From: Deltaproteobacteria bacterium | GTDB taxonomy: Bacteria; Desulfobacterota; Desulfobacteria; Desulfobacterales; SURF-15 | Assembly: GCA_019309565.1 (NCBI GenBank) | Contig: JAFDFZ010000015.1 | Coordinates: forward strand, 1-64,000 | Length of the DNA stretch: 64,000 bases | Direction of reading: 5' to 3' | Shown: positions 19,383-28,309 of the stretch, piece after piece | How the letters are laid out: the number at the start of each line of letters is the position of its first letter | How positions within the stretch are numbered: the first letter of the stretch is position 1 | Translations under genes and position numbers: made by a program | Notes under the pieces: model-generated | What the model saw: the letters and a program-made list of their open reading frames with translations, nothing else | What the model was told of the DNA's origin: nothing | The model's database searches: none

Positions 19383-20360
19383 ATGCTGAAATTCCGAAAA
19401 ATGCCCGTTGCGATGTTCGGGGCTTTCATTGTCCTTTTTCCATGGGTTGCGCCCGGAATCGCCGGAATCGATCATTATCCGGATATTATGGTGTTTGCAG
19501 GGATCTATTGCATGATTACCATCGGGCTCAGTTTGCTTCTGGGGTACGCAGGGCAAATATCGCTGGGACATGCGGCTTTTTACGGTATCGGGGCTTACAC
19601 CTCTGCGATACTCACAACACATTACGGCATAAATCCCTGGATTTGCATGTTGATCGGCATGATCATCTCAGCCTCTGTGGCGATGGTTGTTGGAGTGCCT
19701 TCCATGAAGCTGAGGGGGCATTATCTGGCCATGGCTACTCTTTCTTTTGGTATTATCATCTATATAATCTTCAACGAAGAGGCGGAATGGACGGGGGGAC
19801 CGGACGGCATGACCGGCATTCCTGGTCTGAGCATTTTCGGCCTGCAACTGGATTCCATCGAAAAGTATTATTATCTGGTTTGGAGTTTTGTGTTTGCCGC
19901 CTTAATTTTTACCATTAACATTATACAATCACCAACCGGCCGTGCGTTACGGGCGATACATGCCAGTGAGGCAGCAGCCAATGCGGTTGGCATCAACGTA
20001 TCAAGATTCAAGGTGATCGTGTTTATTTATTCGGCCATCCTGGCGTCTATTGCAGGCAGCCTGTACGCACACTATCTTAATTTTATCAATCCATCTTCTT
20101 TTGATCTTTTTTTTGCGATAAAGCTTCTGATCATGATCGCGTTGGGCGGAATGCATCATATTTGGGGGGCTATACTGGGGGCTTTCCTGATTACGTTCCT
20201 CAGCTATGAATGGTTGCATTATTTTGAGGAATATGAAGTGATTGTTTACGGTTTCATCTTACTTTTTGTGACCATATTCCTGCCCGATGGTTTGGCCGGG
20301 CTACCGGCTATTATCGGGCAGCGGGTGAGGAGAAAGCGCAGCGGTGCAGGCGGGATCTGA
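19383..20360 (+). CDS. livM: ABC transporter permease, LivM type
   Basis: The second membrane subunit. Signatures include GLSLLLGYAGQISLGHAAFY near residue 50 and TGRALRAIHASEAAANAVGI in the cytosolic coupling loop, with about ten hydrophobic segments. ATG 19383 lies seven bases after the livH stop; an in-frame GTG at 19344 would overlap livH and is less likely. Its last 17 bases overlap livG, suggesting coupled translation. Confidence 0.9.
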   Translation: MLKFRKMPVAMFGAFIVLFPWVAPGIAGIDHYPDIMVFAGIYCMITIGLSLLLGYAGQISLGHAAFYGIGAYTSAILTTHYGINPWICMLIGMIISASVAMVVGVPSMKLRGHYLAMATLSFGIIIYIIFNEEAEWTGGPDGMTGIPGLSIFGLQLDSIEKYYYLVWSFVFAALIFTINIIQSPTGRALRAIHASEAAANAVGINVSRFKVIVFIYSAILASIAGSLYAHYLNFINPSSFDLFFAIKLLIMIALGGMHHIWGAILGAFLITFLSYEWLHYFEEYEVIVYGFILLFVTIFLPDGLAGLPAIIGQRVRRKRSGAGGI

Positions 20361-21138
20361 TGAGTATATCCTGGAAGTGGAAGATGTGGCCATGACCTTT
20401 GGAGGTCTCGTCGCGTTGATGGATCAGAATTTTAAGGTTAGACAGGGGGTCATCAAGGCGATTATCGGCCCGAACGGGGCCGGCAAAACAACACTGTTTA
20501 ATGTGATTACCGGCTATTTCCCACCGTCTGAAGGGACGATTCGGTTCAAAGGAGAGGCCATAGAACACTTAAAGGCACATCAAATAGCCCAGAGGGGCAT
20601 CTCTAGAACCTTTCAGACCGTGGAGCTGTTTGAAAACATGACCGTATTAGAAAACGTCATGGCAGGTTTCCATGCACGGATGCGTCATTCCTTTCTAACC
20701 TGTGGGTTTCAACTGCCGAGGCTGCGGCGGGTGGAAAGGCAAATGCGATCAAAGGCCATGGAGATCCTTGAATTTATAGGTTTAGCGGAAAGGTATTATG
20801 AACCGGCCAGCGGCCTTCCTTTGGGTGATCGAAAAATCCTGGAGATCGGCAGAGCCCTTGCCACTGAACCCGCACTCATATGCCTGGATGAACCGGCTGC
20901 TGGTCTCAATGAAACCGAATCCCATGCAGCATCACGGCTTATCAAATCCATTCGGGAAAAGGGGATTACGGTTTTGTTGGTTGAGCATGACATGAAGGTG
21001 GTCATGAACATATCCGATGAGGTTATGGTGCTCAATTACGGAGAGAAAATAGCCGAGGGCACTCCCCGGGAAATACAGAACAATCCCGAAGTCATCCAGG
21101 CTTACTTGGGGGAATTGCATCCAGATGCTCAAAATTGA
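20344..21138 (+). CDS. livG: ABC transporter ATP-binding protein, LivG type
   Basis: One of the two ATPases driving the transporter. It contains Walker A GPNGAGKTTLFN, Walker B LICLDEPAAGLN and the switch histidine in LLVEHDM. The usual LSGGQ signature is replaced by LPLGDRKILEIGRAL, as is common in LivG. No ATG is available at the start; GTG 20344 with GAGGAG about ten bases upstream is the best choice. The 3' end overlaps livF by 14 bases. Confidence 0.92.
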   Translation: MQAGSDEYILEVEDVAMTFGGLVALMDQNFKVRQGVIKAIIGPNGAGKTTLFNVITGYFPPSEGTIRFKGEAIEHLKAHQIAQRGISRTFQTVELFENMTVLENVMAGFHARMRHSFLTCGFQLPRLRRVERQMRSKAMEILEFIGLAERYYEPASGLPLGDRKILEIGRALATEPALICLDEPAAGLNETESHAASRLIKSIREKGITVLLVEHDMKVVMNISDEVMVLNYGEKIAEGTPREIQNNPEVIQAYLGELHPDAQN

Positions 21139-21841
21139 GGGATTAAAGGCCTTCTATGGCAATATTCCGGCTTTGAAGGGAGTTTCCCTGCATGTGCTCA
21201 AGGGGCAGGTGGTCTGTATCATTGGAGCTAACGGGGCGGGAAAAACCACCCTGTTGAAATCCATCTCCGGGCTTGTAAAGGCCCGGGAGGGCCGGATTGT
21301 GTTCAAAGATCAGGACATTATGGGACTTTCGCCGGAGCGGATTGTGGAAATGGGAATCTCCCAGGTTCCGGAAGGCAGACAAATCTTTTCGCATCTTACG
21401 GTTTTAGACAACATTCGGCTCGGTGCGTATATCTATTTTTTTAAGCGTGGATATCATTCTGAAATCAATAAAAAAATCCAGAGTCTCTATGACCTTTTCC
21501 CCATCTTGGAAAAACGTTCTAATCAAATTGCTGGCACCCTGTCCGGAGGAGAGCAGCAAATGCTGGCGATTGCCCGGGCGCTAATGGGCAGGCCGGAGAT
21601 GCTGCTATTGGATGAGCCTTCCATGGGACTTGCGCCCCTTATCGTTCGAGATATTTTCGAAGTAATCAAAAAGCTGAACGATTCGGGCACTACCGTTCTG
21701 CTGGTGGAACAAAACGCCAAGGCGGCTTTGGAGGTGGCTCAATATGCATATGTGTTGGAGACAGGAGCAATGGTTTACGAGGGTTCTGTCGAAGAGCTGC
21801 TGGATAATCCGAAAGTCAAAGAGGCTTATCTTGGAGGATAG
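21125..21841 (+). CDS. livF: ABC transporter ATP-binding protein, LivF type
   Basis: The second ATPase. Walker A is GANGAGKTTLLKS, the signature is LSGGEQQMLAIARALM and Walker B is MLLLDEPSMGL, with VPEGRQIFSHLTVLDNI typical of LivF. The 238 residues match family length. A 14-base perfect palindrome (21872-21885) follows the stop but lacks a clear T-run, so termination is uncertain. Confidence 0.92.
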   Translation: MLKIEGLKAFYGNIPALKGVSLHVLKGQVVCIIGANGAGKTTLLKSISGLVKAREGRIVFKDQDIMGLSPERIVEMGISQVPEGRQIFSHLTVLDNIRLGAYIYFFKRGYHSEINKKIQSLYDLFPILEKRSNQIAGTLSGGEQQMLAIARALMGRPEMLLLDEPSMGLAPLIVRDIFEVIKKLNDSGTTVLLVEQNAKAALEVAQYAYVLETGAMVYEGSVEELLDNPKVKEAYLGG

Positions 21842-21931
21842 CTCATTGCTTTATTAGCAGGAAAGTCCAACACCTCTTAAGAGGTATTAAAACACCCATC
21901 GGCCGCGCCGGCACTGAAAGGAGAAAGAGAC

Positions 21932-22405
21932 ATGCTGCCTATAAAAAAGATTATCTGTCCTACGGATTTCAGCGAGCCGTCTTACGAAGCGTTAAAAGCA
22001 GCTTGTGAGATAGCACAGCACTTTTCCGCTGAGCTTATAATGGCACATGTGATCACCCCGATTCCTTTCATCCCGATTCACGATGATCCCTCCAGCTTCA
22101 ATCTGCCCATGTATGAAAAGGAAATGGAGGCTTCAGCCCGAATATCTTTGGATCAGGTGCACAGAGAAAAGATTCCCGGATTTTTGGCAAGCCGTGCACT
22201 GGTTTTAAAAGGAGATCCCTCAAGCATTATTGTTCAACTGGCCGATGATGAGAGGGCTGATCTCATTGTCATCGCAACTCACGGACTGACGGGATGGAGA
22301 AAATTGGTATTCGGCTCTGTTACAGCGAAGGTGATTCGACTGGCCAACTGTCCGGTGCTTTCAATCAGGGTACCTCATGCAGCAGGAACTCAAAAAAAGG
22401 TCTAA
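21932..22405 (+). CDS. Universal stress protein (UspA family)
   Basis: A single-domain USP of 157 residues. It starts LPIKKIICPTDFSEPSYEAL after Met and ends with the nucleotide-binding motif GLTGWRKLVFGSVTAKVIR (G-x2-G-x9-GS), so ATP binding is expected. Such proteins help cells survive starvation and stress; the precise role is unknown. A strong AAAGGAG lies ahead of the ATG. It may be the last gene of the liv transcript, 90 bases after livF. Confidence 0.9.
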   Translation: MLPIKKIICPTDFSEPSYEALKAACEIAQHFSAELIMAHVITPIPFIPIHDDPSSFNLPMYEKEMEASARISLDQVHREKIPGFLASRALVLKGDPSSIIVQLADDERADLIVIATHGLTGWRKLVFGSVTAKVIRLANCPVLSIRVPHAAGTQKKV

Positions 22406-22496
22406 CAGGGTGCATGCAGGGGGGTGTTCAAAGGATATGCAGAGAGGCTTTTAATTGCAAAGAGGCAGGTTAACATACACAAGCAACAAAGCCCGA

Positions 22497-22530
22497 CAAA
22501 AAGCCCCCGGTACCTATCTGGACCAGGGGC
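22497..22530 (-). terminator. Intrinsic terminator for ferredoxin gene
   Basis: Read on the - strand, a 9-base-pair stem with one wobble (22522-22530 with 22503-22511) is followed by a run of T (22498-22501). It lies 20 bases after the ferredoxin stop. In the + direction there is no T-run. Confidence 0.75.
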
Positions 22531-22549
22531 ATGATACACACTGTATGGA

Positions 22550-22738
22550 TTATGTTTCCTCGATGGTGATTGCACCGGGTTCACATACTTCTACACAGCT
22601 TTCACATCCGAGGCATTCTTCTGCGTTAACCGGAGATGATTTGCCGTCTATCATTTCAAAAACTTCTACAGGGCAGACATCTACACATTCTTCGCAGCCT
22701 TCACATTTATCCTCGTCCACAGTCGGATTAAAACCCAT
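22550..22738 (-). CDS. 2[4Fe-4S] ferredoxin
   Basis: A 62-residue soluble electron carrier. Two CxxCxxCxxxC motifs are visible: cysteines 12, 15, 18 and 22 (last followed by Pro) and cysteines 42, 45, 48 and 52 (followed by Glu-Pro). The protein is strongly acidic, as expected for a clostridial-type ferredoxin of anaerobes. It has a strong AGGAGG ribosome-binding site and its own terminator, so it is probably a single-gene unit. Its redox partners are not encoded nearby. Confidence 0.95.
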   Translation of the reverse strand: MGFNPTVDEDKCEGCEECVDVCPVEVFEMIDGKSSPVNAEECLGCESCVEVCEPGAITIEET

Positions 22739-23159
22739 CGAACACGCCTCCTTTCTTTTTAAGATTCACACACAGAATTTAATGCCATTATATATTCGAT
22801 ATCGGGCAAAGTCCATATCCTAGTTGATAGAGTGAGTCAAGCCTTCATGACATCTTTTTAGATAAGTTTTCCGCGCACCCTTTTAATAGGATCGATTCAG
22901 CAATTCGAAAACTGATTATGTCCTTTATCGAGGAGCACAACCCCAACTCGCCTAACGGATTATTACGTAAACCCTCAACTTTACCCCGTAGTTGCATAAA
23001 TCACATAATAAAGTGGCCTGTACGCACAATTTGTCAGGACCAGACAATTGAGCCCTGTGAGTCCTTTTTCAACAACGGGGTTTAGTTCACTATTTATCCC
23101 AGCTAAAAGGATGATGTTCAGTGACGACAACAAATTGTCGATGTGATGTTGATAAGCAC
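22739..23159. other. Gene-free stretch between ferredoxin and tmk
   Basis: No gene is supported in these 421 bases. They include a promoter-like pair for the ferredoxin gene, a bulged inverted repeat (CAATTTGTC with GACAATTG around 23027-23050) and a small hairpin CGACAACAAATTGTCG just beyond the tmk stop without a T-run. Confidence 0.5.
22812..22840 (-). promoter_or_regulatory. Possible promoter of the ferredoxin gene
   Basis: On the - strand TTGACT (22840-22835) and TATGGA (22817-22812) are 17 bases apart and about 75 bases upstream of the ferredoxin start. The -10 match is modest. Confidence 0.3.
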
Positions 23160-23792
23160 TTAGTCATAAAGCAGAGAAAGCGTTTTTATTATTTCGTTTT
23201 TAACTTTCATTTCATTTTGCGCCGCGTTAATAATCCGGAACCGTTCCGGTTCTTTTTTTGCAAGTTCAAGGTATCCTTTCCTTACCTTTTCATGAAACCC
23301 GATGGTTTCTCTCTCGAAGCGCGATTCCATATCCGTACGGGTGCCGTTTTCAATCTGTTTCCATGCCCGAGCAAGCCCCTGTTCGGGTGGAAGATCCAAC
23401 AACAGCGTGATATCGGGCTGGATGCCATCGAGCAATACCCGGTGTAGGGTGTTAATTATCTTAAGATCGATTCCCCGCGCAAACCCCTGATAGACAACCG
23501 TTGCATCATGAAATCTGTCACACAGCACGGTCTTTCCGGATGCCAAAGCAGGTCTTATAATCTCCGTCACGTGCTGAACGCGGTCTGCCATATACAACAG
23601 AAGTTCCGTTAAAGGCTCAATCCCCTGGATTTTTGGATCAAGGAGAATGGATCTCACCTTCTTGCCGATCTGAGTCGCTCCCGGCTCCTTTGTGATGACA
23701 TATTGAATTCCTTTACGCTCGAGAAATTCTTTAACATGAACTATCTGGGTTGTTTTGCCGGAACCTTCGATACCTTCAATGGTAATAAACAC
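23160..23792 (-). CDS. tmk: Thymidylate kinase
   Basis: The enzyme phosphorylates dTMP to dTDP with ATP. The 210 residues start with the P-loop FITIEGIEGSGKTTQ and have the DR(F/Y) motif in LCDRFHDATVVYQGFARG, plus the thymidylate-binding KEPGATQIG. Length matches the family. Translation starts at GTG 23792, whose G is shared with the stop of the upstream gene, so the two are coupled. Confidence 0.95.
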   Translation of the reverse strand: MFITIEGIEGSGKTTQIVHVKEFLERKGIQYVITKEPGATQIGKKVRSILLDPKIQGIEPLTELLLYMADRVQHVTEIIRPALASGKTVLCDRFHDATVVYQGFARGIDLKIINTLHRVLLDGIQPDITLLLDLPPEQGLARAWKQIENGTRTDMESRFERETIGFHEKVRKGYLELAKKEPERFRIINAAQNEMKVKNEIIKTLSLLYD

Positions 23793-24742
23793 TATTTCTT
23801 TTTCCCCTTATAAAAATATCGTTCCAGTATTTTATGGTAAGATGTCCAAATGGCCTCCGGGTCCTCGGTGGCCATGAAGTCCCGGACTCCGCTTATTTTT
23901 GAGTCAATTTCGTCAATATAGTTGAGCAGCATTGCTTCCAAGGTCTTTGGGGGTTCTGGAGAGCCGAAATCCCTTGCTCCATGATGGCTGACAATCATGT
24001 GTTTAAGCAATACAGCCTTTTCGTAAGGAAAATCTTCCAATCCTTTTAATTTTTCTTCCAGCATCTGAAGCCCGATGATGATGTGATTCAGCAACCTTCC
24101 CTCATCTGAATAGTCGATAAAGAATTTGTACTCAAACTCTCTGATCTTGCCGATATCATGCAAGACAACCCCTGCAAGCAACAGATCAATGTTGACTCCG
24201 CTATAATGACCGGCGATTTTCTCAGCCAGCACTGCCATGGACAGTGTATGTTCCAATAATCCTCCAATGTAGGCGTGATGCATTTTTTTAGCCGCAGGTG
24301 CTGATTTAAATTTTTGAACAAAATCGGTATCATTCCAAAAAGCCTCAAGAAGCGTCCTTAGATTCGGATCTCTCAGCTCGGCTGATAATTTAATGAGGCG
24401 ATCGAGCATGTTCTCAATATTACGCTCGGTTACCGGAACAAAGTCCCTTGGATCGATGGCCTCCGGGGAGCAGACAGCCATCTTTTTTACCACAAGCTGA
24501 AGCTCACCCTTGTATTCATTGGCAACTCCGTGAATTTGAACCACATCGTTAACAGCCACCGATAATGAAACCCGGTCCGCATTATCCCATACAACCCCTT
24601 TAATGGTGCCTGTTTTGTCTGATAACACCAAGTTTAAATAATTGTTTCCATCTTTTTTCTGTGCCAGGATTTTTTCCGATAACACGAAAACATCGTTGAT
24701 CGTGTCTGCAGGCTTAATATCGCCAACATATGTCTTTTTCAT
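23792..24742 (-). CDS. OB-fold / HD-domain protein, YhaM-like 3'-5' exoribonuclease
   Basis: The N-terminal 100 residues look like an OB-fold nucleic-acid-binding domain (MKKTYVGDIKPADTINDVF; YLNLVLSDKTGTIKGVVWD). From about residue 150 is an HD phosphohydrolase domain with HHAYIGGLLEHTLSM and LLAGVVLHDIGK, the metal-binding histidines and aspartate. This order is that of Bacillus YhaM, a 3'-5' exonuclease; activity here is inferred. ATG 24742 is chosen because an upstream TTG (24823) would overlap surE and add a cysteine-rich stretch of no family likeness. Lies between surE and tmk in one transcript. Confidence 0.87.
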   Translation of the reverse strand: MKKTYVGDIKPADTINDVFVLSEKILAQKKDGNNYLNLVLSDKTGTIKGVVWDNADRVSLSVAVNDVVQIHGVANEYKGELQLVVKKMAVCSPEAIDPRDFVPVTERNIENMLDRLIKLSAELRDPNLRTLLEAFWNDTDFVQKFKSAPAAKKMHHAYIGGLLEHTLSMAVLAEKIAGHYSGVNIDLLLAGVVLHDIGKIREFEYKFFIDYSDEGRLLNHIIIGLQMLEEKLKGLEDFPYEKAVLLKHMIVSHHGARDFGSPEPPKTLEAMLLNYIDEIDSKISGVRDFMATEDPEAIWTSYHKILERYFYKGKKK

Positions 24743-24819
24743 CCCATATATCCTCTTTGCATCTAGCCCATCAGCCGTTGTTACAGATTCCTGTTCGCTA
24801 TTGCTGCAGCGAGAACATG

Positions 24820-25647
24820 TCAATCCTCGCCCTCTTTTGATGGCAAACCGTCGTTTATGATTGATATCCCCCAGTTTTTTATTTCTTCAAGAAAGCGGTA
24901 ATCGGTAGTATCAGTCTTTATCGGAGTGATGGATATGTACTGTTGTGCAAGGGCACATGCATCGATTTCCGGGTTCTCAGCAGCGGGCTGAGAATCACAT
25001 CCCTGCCAGAAATAGGTTCTATTGCGAGGGTCTTTTCGTTTCTCAAAATATTCCTTGGCCAGGCAGAGACCCTGACGGCTGAACCGAATTCCTTTCACCC
25101 CGCTCAAGGGTATATCAGGAAGGTTAACGTTGATAAATGTACCGGATGGTAATCCGTTCTTAAACACATAATCGGCCAGCGTTTCAATAAATGATGCAAT
25201 CTCCTCACATCGCTGCTCAGGGTTTCCGCAAGCAGATACAGCCAGCGCGGGGATTCCATATAATGCAGCCTCCCGGGCCGCTGCAACGGTGCCAGAGTAG
25301 TTTAAGTTGATTCCAACATTCGCCCCTTGATTAATACCCGATATTACCAGATCCGGCCGTTGTTTGAGTATTTCCAGAATCCCCAGTTTAATGCAATCGG
25401 CCGGAGTTCCTGTAACCGAATACGCCTTTAATCCGCCATCGACTCGGACCTCAGTGACGTGAAGGGGTCGATGCAGGGTAATGGCGTGTCCGATGGCACT
25501 TCGCTCACGATCCGGAGCAATCACCAAGACCCGATGTCTGGTTGCAAATCGCCTGTACAGTGCCCAAAGACCTGACGCATAAACCCCGTCGTCGTTTGTC
25601 AACAATAGATGCATCCTGTGAACAGAATCCTGTCTCCAAAGCTCCAT
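24820..25647 (-). CDS. surE: 5'/3'-nucleotidase SurE
   Basis: SurE removes phosphate from nucleoside monophosphates and short polyphosphate with a divalent metal. The diagnostic LLTNDDGVYASGLWAL segment with the Asp-Asp metal ligands is present, followed by APDRERSAIGHAIT and SGINQGANVGINLNYSGTV. The 275-residue form starts at ATG 25647 after an AGG; ATG 25614 (MHLLLTNDDG) would match the usual family N-terminus and is equally possible. It leads the surE-HD-tmk transcript. Confidence 0.93.
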   Translation of the reverse strand: MELWRQDSVHRMHLLLTNDDGVYASGLWALYRRFATRHRVLVIAPDRERSAIGHAITLHRPLHVTEVRVDGGLKAYSVTGTPADCIKLGILEILKQRPDLVISGINQGANVGINLNYSGTVAAAREAALYGIPALAVSACGNPEQRCEEIASFIETLADYVFKNGLPSGTFINVNLPDIPLSGVKGIRFSRQGLCLAKEYFEKRKDPRNRTYFWQGCDSQPAAENPEIDACALAQQYISITPIKTDTTDYRFLEEIKNWGISIINDGLPSKEGED

Positions 25648-25868
25648 GTCGCCGCCTGGTGGGCTACAGCGGCTGTTCCGCAGTGCAGGTGCTTATGATT
25701 AATCAGGGCCATGGGTTCTAGAAATACCCAGTGCCCCCCCTCTTATTGCCCCCTAAAGCAGTTTATTACAACCGCAAAATTCCGGGGTGGTCCTCCGGGT
25801 CCCGATTCTTTGTGTGTTTATATACCAACTGCCACGGATTTAAAAGAAGGTATTTTGCCAAGTATATC

Positions 25869-25897
25869 TTGACATTTTGGATGATCTTGGATTTTAT
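25869..25897 (+). promoter_or_regulatory. Likely sigma-70 promoter of lptD
   Basis: TTGACA (25869-25874) and TTTTAT (25892-25897) are spaced by 17 bases. Transcription would begin about 28 bases ahead of the lptD ATG. Confidence 0.45.
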
Positions 25898-25931
25898 TAC
25901 CTAAATTTATAAAACTTCAGGCTGCCGGCAT

Positions 25932-28274
25932 ATGTTCTTAACCCGTCTTTTCATTTCGTTTTTAGCGGCTCGCATCGGAAGCCGAACCACTGATCACAAA
26001 GCAACGCATGTTGTATTAGCGGTTTGCCTTGCTGTCGGTATTATCTTCTCTTCTCCCCTTAAGGCTCAGGTATCCGTAGAAACTCTGGAAGAACCCGATC
26101 AACCCTGGCAGATTGAAGCGGACGAGGTTGGGTATGATGATGTTACCAAACAATACATCGCAAAGGGTAACGTCACCATAAAGAAACGGGATATTTCACT
26201 TACAGCTGATTTTATTCGATTCGATTCTCAGTCGATGACAGCAGTGGCCATCGGCAACGTTGTCATGACGGTGGCGGGGGATATCCTTGTGGGAAACAGC
26301 ATCGAGATCAATCTTGTCTCAGAGACCGGAACCATTTACCAGGGATCGATTTTCCTTAAGGAGAGCCATTTTTATATTAAAGGCGACAAACTTAAAAAGA
26401 TCGGCAAAGACACCTATGTCGCAGAAAAGGCAAGCATATCCACCTGCGATGGTGAGCCACCGGCCTGGAGGATTACCGGAAGGAACTTAAAAATTACCAT
26501 TGAGGGATTCGGTACCGTTAAGCATGGAACCATGTGGGCGAGAAAGGTACCGGTGTTGTATTCTCCTTATCTTGTGTTCCCCACAAAGCGAAAACGCCAG
26601 TCAGGGTTTTTATTTCCCAAGTTCGGCAGCTCTGACCGCAAGGGGTTTCGGTACATCCAGCCTTTTTTCTGGGCTATCAGTGACAACACAGACGCCACCT
26701 TTTTCTGGGATCATATGGATAGTCGCGGAGAAAAATTCGGCGCAGAATACCGATACCTTTTAAGCCGGGAATCAAAAGGCACGGTCATGTTTGACTATCT
26801 TAACGACAAGGAAATCGACGAGGGCACCGGGGATTCAAGTGAAAAGTTTGGATTTGCCGATGATAATGCTTTGCGTCCCAATTCGGATCGTTACTGGTTT
26901 CGAATGAAAGTCGATCAGGAATTGCCTTACGATTTCAGCGGCAAGCTTGACCTGGATATCGTCAGCGATCAGGATTATCTGTCGGAATTCAGGGAGGGGA
27001 TAACCGGCTTTGATCAGGCTGAAGAATATTTTAGCGGAACCTTTGGAAGGGGATTTAACGATTATACCGATCGGGTCAGGAAAAATCTGTTGAATATTCA
27101 ACGGCGGTGGTCCGGGTACCAGCTGAATGTGTCTGCAGAATATTTTGATGACGTGGTTTTACGCCGTCAGAGCGATATCGATCCCACGCTTCAAAAACTT
27201 CCTTTAGTAGAGTTCGATTTAAGTCGCAAGCGGATTTTCGAATCTCCGTTTTATATTGATCTTGATTCTGAATATGTTTATTTCTTCAGAAAAGATGGAC
27301 AGACAGGCCATCGAACAGATATCTTGCCAAGATTTTATGCTCCTGTCCGTGTGCGCAACTATTTTACGTTTGAACCTTCTGTGGGAGTGAGAGATACTTT
27401 GTGGTATCTAGATAAGCTTGAGGATAAAAGATTTGAAGGTGATCGCATCCACCATCGACTGATCCCGGATGTTTCAGCCGATGTTCTTACCGAAGTGTTT
27501 AATGTATATAATTTCCGCTTTGGCCGTATCGATAAAATCAAACATACGCTTCGGCCTCAAGCGGTTTATAGTTTCACTCCGCATGTAGATCAGAGTGATT
27601 TACCGTTTTTTGACGATACGGATCGGATAGCCGAAGAAAACCTGTTGACTTACTCGTTGACCCAGACGCTGATATCTCGAAGCATAGCAAAAAAGGCTGC
27701 CGGCACCGAAAAGACCCAAAAGAAGCAGACCAAGCAGAATGAGCTTCCTGAATATGACTATAATCAGTTCTTGCGGTTCAAGCTTGAACAGAGCTATGAC
27801 ATCAAGAAGGCACTGGATGATGAGCCCAGACCCTTCTCATCGGTTGCCGGCCGGCTGGACTTTGTACCATTTCGGTATTTTTCTCTTGAGGCCACCGCCA
27901 AATGGTCCCCTTATGACAACGACTTGCCGGAGCATAATGTCGCCGCAACCTTATCGGACGGGCGGGGCGATCGGCTTGTAGTGGAACATCGATATTCGAA
28001 GGATCAAAACGAGTCTATCTATTTCGATACAAGCATAAAGTTATCTGAGCGTCTTAGGATTTACGGGGACTACGAGCATAATTTGTTGGATGATATCAGA
28101 ATTAGATCCAGCGTGGGAGTTCTTTATTCATCACAGTGCTGGTCCATTGACATGCGGTATGTTGATGAGATCTCAGATCAAAGGTACGTATTTGCAATCA
28201 CCCTTGTGGGACTCGGTCAGGTAAGAAGGAGCTTTCAGGGACGCATTATTGGAAACCCGTTCGGTGGTTTTTAG
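25932..28274 (+). CDS. lptD: LPS-assembly outer membrane protein LptD
   Basis: LptD inserts lipopolysaccharide into the outer leaflet of the outer membrane. After a hydrophobic signal region (residues about 25-45), an LptA-like beta-jellyroll domain follows with IEADEVGYDDVTKQYIAKGN and later WARKVPVLYSPYLVFP, then a C-terminal beta-barrel rich in alternating aromatic residues. The 780 residues fit the family. Outside the signal there are two cysteines, C172 in the periplasmic part and C736 near the barrel end, suited to the inter-domain disulfide known from E. coli LptD (C173 with C725). It heads the envelope gene block. Confidence 0.9.
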   Translation: MFLTRLFISFLAARIGSRTTDHKATHVVLAVCLAVGIIFSSPLKAQVSVETLEEPDQPWQIEADEVGYDDVTKQYIAKGNVTIKKRDISLTADFIRFDSQSMTAVAIGNVVMTVAGDILVGNSIEINLVSETGTIYQGSIFLKESHFYIKGDKLKKIGKDTYVAEKASISTCDGEPPAWRITGRNLKITIEGFGTVKHGTMWARKVPVLYSPYLVFPTKRKRQSGFLFPKFGSSDRKGFRYIQPFFWAISDNTDATFFWDHMDSRGEKFGAEYRYLLSRESKGTVMFDYLNDKEIDEGTGDSSEKFGFADDNALRPNSDRYWFRMKVDQELPYDFSGKLDLDIVSDQDYLSEFREGITGFDQAEEYFSGTFGRGFNDYTDRVRKNLLNIQRRWSGYQLNVSAEYFDDVVLRRQSDIDPTLQKLPLVEFDLSRKRIFESPFYIDLDSEYVYFFRKDGQTGHRTDILPRFYAPVRVRNYFTFEPSVGVRDTLWYLDKLEDKRFEGDRIHHRLIPDVSADVLTEVFNVYNFRFGRIDKIKHTLRPQAVYSFTPHVDQSDLPFFDDTDRIAEENLLTYSLTQTLISRSIAKKAAGTEKTQKKQTKQNELPEYDYNQFLRFKLEQSYDIKKALDDEPRPFSSVAGRLDFVPFRYFSLEATAKWSPYDNDLPEHNVAATLSDGRGDRLVVEHRYSKDQNESIYFDTSIKLSERLRIYGDYEHNLLDDIRIRSSVGVLYSSQCWSIDMRYVDEISDQRYVFAITLVGLGQVRRSFQGRIIGNPFGGF

Positions 28275-28309
28275 TTCGCTCTTTACCCCTTATATTTGAG
28301 GTATGATTC

